Positions 57,585 through 64,000 of a stretch of 64,000 nt of DNA are shown here, piece by piece. The DNA is from Amborella trichopoda (Eukaryota > Streptophyta > Magnoliopsida > Amborellales > Amborellaceae): contig NW_006496628.1 in NCBI RefSeq assembly GCF_000471905.2, forward strand, positions 492,093 through 556,092. The letters are read 5' to 3'. The notes under the pieces are model-generated. The model made no database searches. It saw nothing but the letters and a program-made list of their open reading frames with translations, and was not told the origin of the DNA. Made by a program: the position numbers and the translations under genes. Each line of letters begins with the position of its first letter. Within the stretch, counting starts at the first letter, position 1.

Positions 57585-58433
57585 GCATGGCAAGTCAGTC
57601 TAGAGAGGCTCAGCTTGCCCCGTTGTATGTCATTCTTATGAGGACCGGTTCTTGACGATCTTGGGACTGTGGCTTCTAGGTGGTGATCACTAAACAATAC
57701 TCCTGAACTTTCTCAGGTTTTTGAGTTTGAAGAGGGAAATAGGCATTACAAGGCAGGAGGTTGTCAGGGGTGGTTACCTCGACTGCCTTGGAGGCTTTCA
57801 AGGTCAGGATTTGCAGGCCTCTTTTCTGCTTGATCCAGAGGCGGCTATGGACCTCATTCCAAAACCGACCCTGACACCTGGTCTACCCCGTTTTCTTCGA
57901 ACAGGCGAGGGTCATGTCCATGAGCTGGAGCAGCGAGTGGCGCCCAAGGATGGAGGGCAGCTTGGGTTTCTGCTTTGGAGGGTGGAGACCTTTGTTTGCC
58001 ATCAAGTCGTTGCCTCGAATTCCTTTATGAGGCCAAGGCGTTCGACTGACCCGAGGCTGACTCAAGATGGCACTCTTAGGGATGATGTTTGAGTACCAGA
58101 GCTCGAGGTGCTTGCCTGGCATCGGGAGAGCAAAAGAGGAATGAGGGGTCGGCTCGTGACTCCTCTTGAGTCTGGCTCTGGGAGAGACCTGCAAAGATAC
58201 CACGTGTTCACCTTTAAGGATTGTCGTCCAGGTGACTTGGGGGTCAGCCCGGGCTCGGTTAATGGGTTCTGCCTGAGGAGGCCGAGACCCACGAGCTTGT
58301 GTTTGTGGGGGATGAGGCGGAAGCTTGTCCTTCACAAGATGAAGCTGTGTACGCCAAGAGGTAAGAAGGAGCGGTCGACCCTCCGTGCTCGAGGTGGCAT
58401 AGAGCTAGTGTTCCCTCGAGCTGTGGAAAGTGA
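57585..58433 (-). mobile_element. Family B leader between pre-gag ORF and gag
   Basis: This is minus-strand leader sequence. It contains a 150-codon open stretch (58335-57883) that begins with a non-ATG codon and is rich in Pro, Arg and Lys, with text such as ADPQVTWTTILKG and KPKLPSILGRHSLL. It resembles no family I know, and the left arm does not include this portion, so its conservation cannot be judged here. Confidence 0.45.
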
Positions 58434-58922
58434 TTACATGATGAATGTAGTATGGGGCCTGAGAAGGCCTGGCCCTGAATGAGAGCTTAAGGCAATGTGA
58501 GGGTTGCTCCGAGGTGTGGCTCGAGGGGTGGAGTCCTTAGGACATCTGCCTCTAAGTATCAACTTTCCGGGTGTGGGGACTCGAAGTGGTGAAGGAGGAT
58601 GAGGGGTTGCCTTACGGCGAACCTCAGATACGACGACAGTTTGCTTACCTTTCATCGGGATGGGTGGGTCAGCCTTCCGACGTACCGCAACAATATGACA
58701 GGTAGGAGATTTGCCTGTAGCAGGGTGTGCAGCAGTAGGAGTGCTACCCATGCAAGAGGCCTTGGTGGAGAGTCCACCAAGGTGAGAAAGCAGGGAGGCA
58801 TGGATTTTTGTGTCCCCTTTAGCACCGATCCAGGTGAGAACCTGGGAGCCGGACCGTGAGTCCGAACATAGAAGGAGAGTAGGGAAGGAGGCTTGAGCAG
58901 CTCGCTTACCGGGGACAGCCAT
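58434..58922 (-). CDS. Pre-gag reading frame of family B, unknown function
   Basis: The first ATG of the frame is at 58922 and gives 162 codons: MAVPGKRAAQASF at the start, GGLSTKASCMGS in the middle, then VAVRRKADPPIPMKGKQTVV and EVRRKATPHPPSPLRVPTPG. The frame is open for another 79 codons upstream without an ATG. It lies about 850 bases before gag, in the same strand and phase. The inverted leader copy at 55960-56240 encodes a colinear relative (VVRLKAAPSIPVKGKQTVV, EVRRKATLCAPSPLQVSTPG). The protein is basic and Pro/Ser-rich, with no membrane segment or known domain. Ogre-type Tat elements do carry an extra ORF before gag, so an ORF1-like role is possible but unproven. Confidence 0.45.
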   Translation of the reverse strand: MAVPGKRAAQASFPTLLLCSDSRSGSQVLTWIGAKGDTKIHASLLSHLGGLSTKASCMGSTPTAAHPATGKSPTCHIVAVRRKADPPIPMKGKQTVVVSEVRRKATPHPPSPLRVPTPGKLILRGRCPKDSTPRATPRSNPHIALSSHSGPGLLRPHTTFIM

Positions 58923-60000
58923 GAGTGCAAAAATAAGGATGTCCCTAACCCGGATTAACGGGTTGAACAACCCAATAGATATAGAAATTGATGCAGAAAG
59001 TAAAGAAGGAAGCTGGTCAAACAAAAGCGAACCGACTAAGGGGTAGTAACTCCTCAGTGGAGTCGCTAAGCTGGTTAACAGCCTCGTCTCACCCTCTGGA
59101 TCTAGGTGATCTGGTGGCACGTGTCTCGGGTTTCTGATGAACCCAGGATTTGAGATCACTCTCTCGAAACCTTGCTTGAGGGCAAGGGTAGGTATACCAA
59201 CCGATAAGAGAGGACTTTTAGGTGGGTTTGGGATTTACTCGAACTGGCTCGCTTGGGCGCTCTCTTAGATCACGAAGAAATCTCCCCAGCTGCTTGAGCT
59301 GATTCGGAATTGCCTCCTTTGACCTGTAATCCTCTTGTTTTTTTGCACAATACTTCTACGGTTAATTTGTAGGACAAGTGGGTTGTGGGACCCTTGTCTT
59401 AGGGAAATGCACGTTCGTATGAGAAGGCAATGAAGTGAAAAGTTAGGCGAAAGAGAGAAAGGGGGAAAGTAGTCGACAGAGGGGCAAGACTAGCACGACA
59501 GCCAGAAGTCACCGACTCGGAATGACAGCAAGACAGGCATGGTTCACAGGATCAGCACGGCGACAATACTACTCAAAACCGAGGTTAGCGTGGTAGTGTA
59601 AGCCGGGTCTACCCTCAGTCAAGCGATAAGAGAAAAGGGGGGAGAAGAAAAGAAGATGAGATGGCAAAGAAGGGGGAGGACCAGACATCGATAGGCATCA
59701 CAATGGGTAATGCAAGGAGGCAGCGCATCCCTTACAGATGGCGCTAGGTCCTAACGAAGCACACAATGATGGTCCCTCCCAATTAGCACGGTGATAGGCG
59801 TGGGATGCACGGAGAGCGACGACAAGCATCGGGTACGTGTAGAGGAAGCTCGTTGACAGCGATAGTTGTTGCCAGAGCCTCTAGCGAGCGGCGATAGGCA
59901 TCACCTTCTACGCTTGGCGTGCAGCAGAGGAAGACCCCCGCAAGTGGCAACAAGCTTTGCCGTCTGGGTTTTTCAAGGAGACGTCGTAGTTATGTCTGTG
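58470..60000 (-). mobile_element. Inverted repeat, right arm (Tat family B leader)
   Basis: This is the reverse-complement partner of 54700-56250. It is in its natural context: minus-strand LTR upstream (60430-61545), gag downstream (57584). That makes this the original leader and the left arm the displaced, inverted copy. The outer end contains 'gcatcaccttctacgc'/'ctctagcgag'-type sequence, and the inner end lies near 'aaccctcacattgcc'. Confidence 0.85.
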
Positions 60001-60429
60001 GGCAGTGATGGGAAGCACCATCTACAGACTTCACTAGGAGAAAGCGATAGACCAGGAGAAGGGGAAGAAGACTTGCACATGGTACTGCCATCACCATGCG
60101 TGACTGGTGAGACCAAGGGAGAGGCATCCACGGCACTGCCACTGTCGTTCATAGCCTCTTCGAGGGACTCAGTTGAAGAAGAGGAAGAAGAGAGGGAAGA
60201 GGAGAGAGAGAAGAAGAAATGAAAAAGAAGAGAGAGAAGGTTTACCTCAACCTTGAGGGTATCGATCAGAAGTTTCTCTCACCTCACTCTCTCTCTCAAG
60301 CGTAACACCACAATGGTAAGAAAGAGAAAATTGTATTAAGTGAAAACTATCTCTTGTGTGTGTGTCTCTATCTTTTGAATCCTCTCTCTATATCTTTTCT
60401 CTCCCTTTTTGTGTACAATGATGGTACAT
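60001..60429 (-). mobile_element. Family B U5/leader start
   Basis: GA-rich on the plus strand (CT-rich on the minus), following the LTR TATA region. On the minus strand it reads 'cttaatacaattttctcttt', 'acgcttgagagagagagtg', then 'gataccctcaaggttgaggtaaacc'. This parallels 28553-28660 in locus 1, including an AGGTAA that could be a splice donor. No primer-binding site was recognised. Confidence 0.5.
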
Positions 60430-61545
60430 ATATATAGAAGTTTATCCCAAACATGGGTGGATGATCAAAAGTAACAATAATTGCTGAAAATTAAGATTAA
60501 ATTGATTTAAAATAAATTAGAAAATAGGGTGAAAAATGATAGATTTGCCCCTTCCTAACAAGTTGTGGAATTTCAAAACAGTCCCTGTGTTGCCCTAGGA
60601 CTTGCATGTTCTTGCATGGCTGATCCGTGGTCATTCTGATGCCCGATTGATCGTAAGATGATTGTTTTCTTGTAGAGCTTGGCTTTGCGATCGATTTGAT
60701 ACCAACTTCGAGCCATGAATCGTGTTTTTAGTGCTTGTCATGTGACTTGAACTTTCAGTTTATCTTGAAACTTTGAATCGATGCTGTGTTCGTCCCTTGA
60801 TGTTTTTCTGTGTTTTTTTGCTGAATCACACTGAGCATGTCGTTAGAATCAAGGGGCACCAAACGCAGCTTGATTTCATGGGCGAACGAAGATTTTACAA
60901 GTCTAAAAATTTGGCTGAAATCAAGGATTCAAGCAACGGAATATGCAGTCTGTTTGTCAGCTTCGTGTGAAGAATCCAAACGTTTATCATGTACGGGGTT
61001 CAGGTCAGAGATGGCACTAGACCTTACACCCCAATGGAACTGGTCTCGGATCGATTGGGCTCGTGAGCGACGCGATTTGGCCGCTCGAGTGAAGCACGAT
61101 GCTACTGAATTTTCTAAACTTTCTTCACGAAGGGAATCGTCATGGGGTGTACCACATACCGAATCGCTCATCAGACTAGATGAACATGCTCACCAACTTT
61201 AAGCGCGATCCAACATGGGACACCCGAGATATGAGGGTCAAAAGTCACTTGTCGTGCCTGCCCCTTCAATGGTGTAGTGTTGCAGGGTGGCCGCACGGGA
61301 ATAGCGTGTGGCTCCACTTGTTTCACGCTTTTGCCTGTAACGTCTTCTTGAAACTTGCGTTTGAGTTGAAACTTGACCCCTAGGGGTTTTCAATCTTGCC
61401 GGATCTAATGGCAGTGGTCCTATAGCATGTTGAGATGCTGAATATGTCGATCTAGTTATAGGGGTCTGTTTCGGGTTGTTAGAGGCCGATTCTGCTGGAA
61501 CTGCTTCTCAGTCTGCACTGCCTTAGACATGTCAAAATATGGAAA
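60430..61545 (-). mobile_element. Tat family B LTR, minus orientation
   Basis: The minus strand matches 27470-28560: 'ccattagatccgg', 'gaaaacccct', 'tcaagtttc', 'ctattcccgtg', 'gaaatcaagctgcgttt', 'aatcatctt', 'aattttcagcaatta', 'ccacccatgtttggg'. A TATATATA box lies on the minus strand at 60427-60436. The U3 start is not defined; matching sequence can be followed to about 61545, and the LTR may extend toward 62400. Frames across it (for example 60837-61202) are incidental. Confidence 0.7.
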
Positions 61546-62410
61546 AACTTAGCAAGAGACTCTTGAGATACCTCATGAAGATCTGGACAAGTTTTAAGGT
61601 TGTTCTGGAACTGTCGAAACTTCCATTACTTGCTAGGCCTTTATTGAGCAGGGGAACCATGTTGATGAAAAATACCTTCCAGCAGCCATGTCTGGGGCAT
61701 GAGGCTCGCGGCGATAGTTTCGCGTGGCATTAGCCGCCTGTGGTGATGATAGGACATGGCATTAGGTTGCACACGACGATGACGTCAAACGACGATGTCT
61801 TGTGGTAGTCAAAAGTGATGGCAAACGGGAAGGCCTTGCCTCTGCGGTGTGTTCGGAGCCAAGTCCTCCAGCACAACCATGAAGTGCATATTGTTCTGTG
61901 GAAGGGCACCCACAGTGAATAAGGCATGCTCTCCATTATAGGCCAGTTCCTTGCCAGAGAAGTTTGCCTTTTATATTTGATATACTCGCAGATGAATTGA
62001 AGCTGACTCGGAAGTGGTGGGCTTTTTCTTTTAGCCTGTAACCATTCTCCTTGGCGGGACAGAGGCTAACATCACCAAGTGGTTTTACCACTTGTTTATG
62101 GGGCAGGCATTTATCTAGCGGGTTTGCTACTTCTGCACGAGGAGGGCGTTTCTCTTGGCCAGTAAATGTCCTTTTATCCTCAGATATAAGAGAAACGCAA
62201 CTAGTTTTGGTTTGTAACTTTCCTCATATCCTTAGATGCAAGAGTTTTGTAACTTTCCTGATAATAGGATTTTTATCGTAACTTGTAACCTTTTTTAGTG
62301 TAATAAAAGAAATGAACTTCCTTTGAATCGACTTGTTGCTTCTCCTCTTCATTTCTATCTTTTCACTGCACACGCTGCACTCTATGGCCATGTCAGGGAT
62401 AGTGTTTCAT
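61546..62410 (-). mobile_element. U3 or 3' UTR between integrase stop and recognised LTR
   Basis: Minus-strand sequence follows the integrase stop. It contains words such as 'aataaaggcctagcaag' and 'ttatatctgaggataaaagg'. An imperfect 45-bp duplication with 'gtaactttcctcatatcc' and 'gtaactttcctgataatagg' occurs at about 62214-62265. The LTR start was not located. Nothing else is recognised. Confidence 0.45.
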
Positions 62411-63100
62411 TTAATGCCACTCGTTGATAGGGGGCATCACCTCTTCGCCATCTGATTTTACCAATAAATAGGCCCCATTTGGTGTAACCTTCTTGACTAC
62501 GAATGGACCCTCCCACTTAGGCTCGAACTTTCCTTTGCGCCACCCATGCATGATGATTGGTCTCTTGACTACGAAGACTAGGTCCCCATGAGGGAATGAA
62601 CGAACCTTGACAGACTTGTCAAAGGTTCGCTTCATTCTTCGTTGATTGAGCTCGAGGTTCTGTTGAGCCTCTAGTCTCTTTTCATCGAGGGTATCCAACT
62701 CTTTGTAGAGGAACTTGGCGTTCTCATCCTTAATTAGTCTTTGATGTATGGTGACACGAAGAGAGGGTATTTGAATTTCAAGGGGCAGGACCACCTCACC
62801 CCGATAGACCAGGGAATAAGGGGTGGAGTTTGTAGCATTGTGAGTGGTGGTGCGATAGGCCAACAGAGCCTCAGGCAGCTTCTCGTGCCAATTCTTCCTT
62901 GACTTTGACACCGACTTCAGGAGCACCCCACATAAAGACTTATTGACAGCCTAAGCTAACCCGTTGGCTCGAGGGTAATACATAGTCGAGTACTTCCGTT
63001 CAAAGCCAAACTGGTTGACTAGGCGATCAACGTGCTGACTCCTTAACTGGGGACCATTATCAGAAATTATTCAGTCTGAGACCTCGAACCGATATATGAT
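62411..63100 (-). pseudogene. Tat-like integrase, C-terminal half
   Basis: The minus strand gives IISDNGPQ (the DNG with the second catalytic Asp, at 63053-63064), VNQFGFERKYSTMYYPRANG, then LA-stop-AVNKSL, NWHEKLPEALLAYRTTTH, TPYSLVYRGEVVLPLEIQ, RRMKRTFDKSVKVRSFPHGD, the C-terminal GKFEPKWEGPFVV, NGAYLL and PPINEWH, then the stop at 62411. The in-frame TAG falls exactly where the catalytic Glu of the DDE triad should be. Another TGA precedes IISD. The last 171 codons are open. Sequence upstream of about 63105 is replaced by Copia LTR, so RT and RNase H are absent. Confidence 0.88.
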
Positions 63101-63104
63101 GTGA

Positions 63105-63650
63105 ATTAATTAAAAATCATATGGCATAAAATTAATTAAAATTAATTCATTTTGATAGGAATCAGATCCGGTAGATCTAGGAACTTATCAATATACGGGA
63201 GCACTCCACCTTCAACTGCAGACCACGATCCACCTAGATTTCTAAAACTGACTCAACAATTTACTTGACGCACAGTCTACTACAGGCGTTCATGATTAGA
63301 CCACCAAAGTCAGCCAGTAGACTAGGGGAGACAATCGCAGTTTATGGATTTCAGGTTCTCCCCTAAAGATAAAAAAATCATTGTCCTATAGACCATGATG
63401 CAACCATGACTCTATGGTGTATAGGGGTAATCTCTTGCATATGTACACGCTTCACCCTCATTGACGACTCTTAAGACGGTTATTTATGTACATGCCATGT
63501 GATGATATAATGATGAGGTTTTAGCCCTGTCTCTAAAGGCTATTCATCACCCGTAAAGGCCACACAGTCCCTCAACTGTCATCTGGGCATACTTCGAACT
63601 CATCAATAGATAACCCACTAAACCCTTCTAGGTAGATCCTTATGTTTGAA
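63105..63650 (-). mobile_element. Copia-like LTR fragment
   Basis: It is colinear with 6165-6690: 'gcactccaccttcaactgcagaccacgatccacctag', 'catgatgcaaccatgactc', 'gcatatgtaca', 'atgtgatgatataa', 'gatgaggttttagcc', 'cacacagtccct' and 'taacccactaaaccc'. Only the middle of the LTR is present; neither terminus is. It is wedged between the integrase fragment and a family B LTR, which shows that the junctions on both sides are rearrangements rather than clean insertion. Confidence 0.85.
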
Positions 63651-63654
63651 CGTA

Positions 63655-64000
63655 TTTTTCAGTACCTTGGTCCCTGATGCGGAATAAAGAGGAAGTAAGT
63701 TAATAAAGCCTACAAAACAGTGGAAATCTTGATCATCTCAAAATAGTCCCAGAATTGATCAGGATCTCCATCAACACTCCAAAAGGCCACCTACCAAGTT
63801 TCATCATGATCAGACTTGCTTAAGGCCGTGAACACAAAGGAGCAATTTCGAAAAAATTGGCCTTTAGCACCCTGAAATGTACCCTGTAACGAGAGCTATA
63901 TTTTTGGTACGTCAAATCATTGTGGGGACCACTGCCATTAGATCCGACACAATCGAAAATTCTTATAGGTCAAGTTTTAATTTAATTAGGCACTCCAAGA
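63655..64000 (+). mobile_element. Tat family B LTR fragment, plus orientation, continuing past the window
   Basis: It matches 27225-27560 in the same orientation: 'gatgcggaataaagagg', 'aaaaggccacctaccaag', 'aaaaaattggccttta', 'gcaccctgaaatg', 'tgccattagatcc' and 'gtcaagtttt'. Its orientation is opposite to the LTR at 60430-61545. Confidence 0.75.

Noticed and set aside
1-64000. CRISPR arrays, bacterial operons, organellar inserts, rRNA or intact tRNA genes
   Set aside because: None was seen by eye. The tandem arrays lack constant repeat plus unique spacer structure, and the only tRNA-like promoter motifs belong to the SINE.

Overview
This is plant nuclear DNA: AT-rich and intron-bearing, with simple-sequence tracts, MITEs, a tRNA-derived SINE, Copia elements primed by initiator Met-tRNA, and two Gypsy lineages (Tat-like and Tekay/Del-like). 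Nothing bacterial, organellar or viral is visible. I cannot name the species. The window is almost entirely nested, decayed transposable elements. One ordinary cellular gene is recognisable, a broken X8-domain (CBM43) secreted-protein gene at about 20.7-21.2 kb. Three assembly gaps (19621-20542, 30576-30595, 47598-47874) hide sequence.

1-16.0 kb: a minus-strand Copia-like element (1-6838, left LTR cut by the window edge) abuts a fold-back MITE (6842-7204). Then come a Tourist-like MITE (8851-9054), a SINE with a duplicated 3' part (9224-9436), and a complete plus-strand Copia-like element (9560-16026) with a perfect AGTAT target-site duplication. Both Copia elements have LTRs of about 2 kb and a gutted interior that keeps only an RNase H-like tail, so they look like members of one non-autonomous family. 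A solo LTR of the family (29931-31844, duplication ACATC) and an LTR fragment (63105-63650) also occur.

16-25.8 kb: mostly non-coding, with several MITEs. A Mutator-like fold-back element (18888-19357) has a near-perfect 9-bp duplication. Two copies of another MITE lie at about 17.9 and 23.0 kb. The X8 gene relic lies between them. A long-TIR element (23807-24474) has an interior that is a 21-bp GC-rich minisatellite.

25.8-41.5 kb: the 3' UTR of a plus-strand Tat-like Gypsy, its LTR, and a long pyrimidine-rich leader loaded with minisatellites and split by the solo Copia LTR. Next is a minus-strand Tat gag relic (35.2-37.7 kb), an alternating 16/18-bp array (37.7-38.2 kb), and a plus-strand Tekay/Del LTR, primer site and gag relic (38.2-41.5 kb).

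41.5-54.7 kb: a minus-strand Tat element readable from 3' UTR back through integrase, an extra archaeal-type RNase H, RNase H, RT and protease to gag. It is broken by a 2.9 kb unassigned block and headed by a 160-bp tandem repeat.

54.7-64.0 kb: a rearranged Tat cluster. A leader of about 1.5 kb is present as an inverted repeat around a minus-strand gag, and contains a conserved reading frame upstream of gag. It is followed by an LTR, an integrase fragment in the order pol-LTR-leader-gag, a Copia LTR fragment, and an LTR in the opposite orientation. No coding region examined here is intact; stops and frameshifts are everywhere, so the region is most likely silent and methylated. All coordinates and homologies come from reading the sequence by eye. 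No alignment or database search was run.
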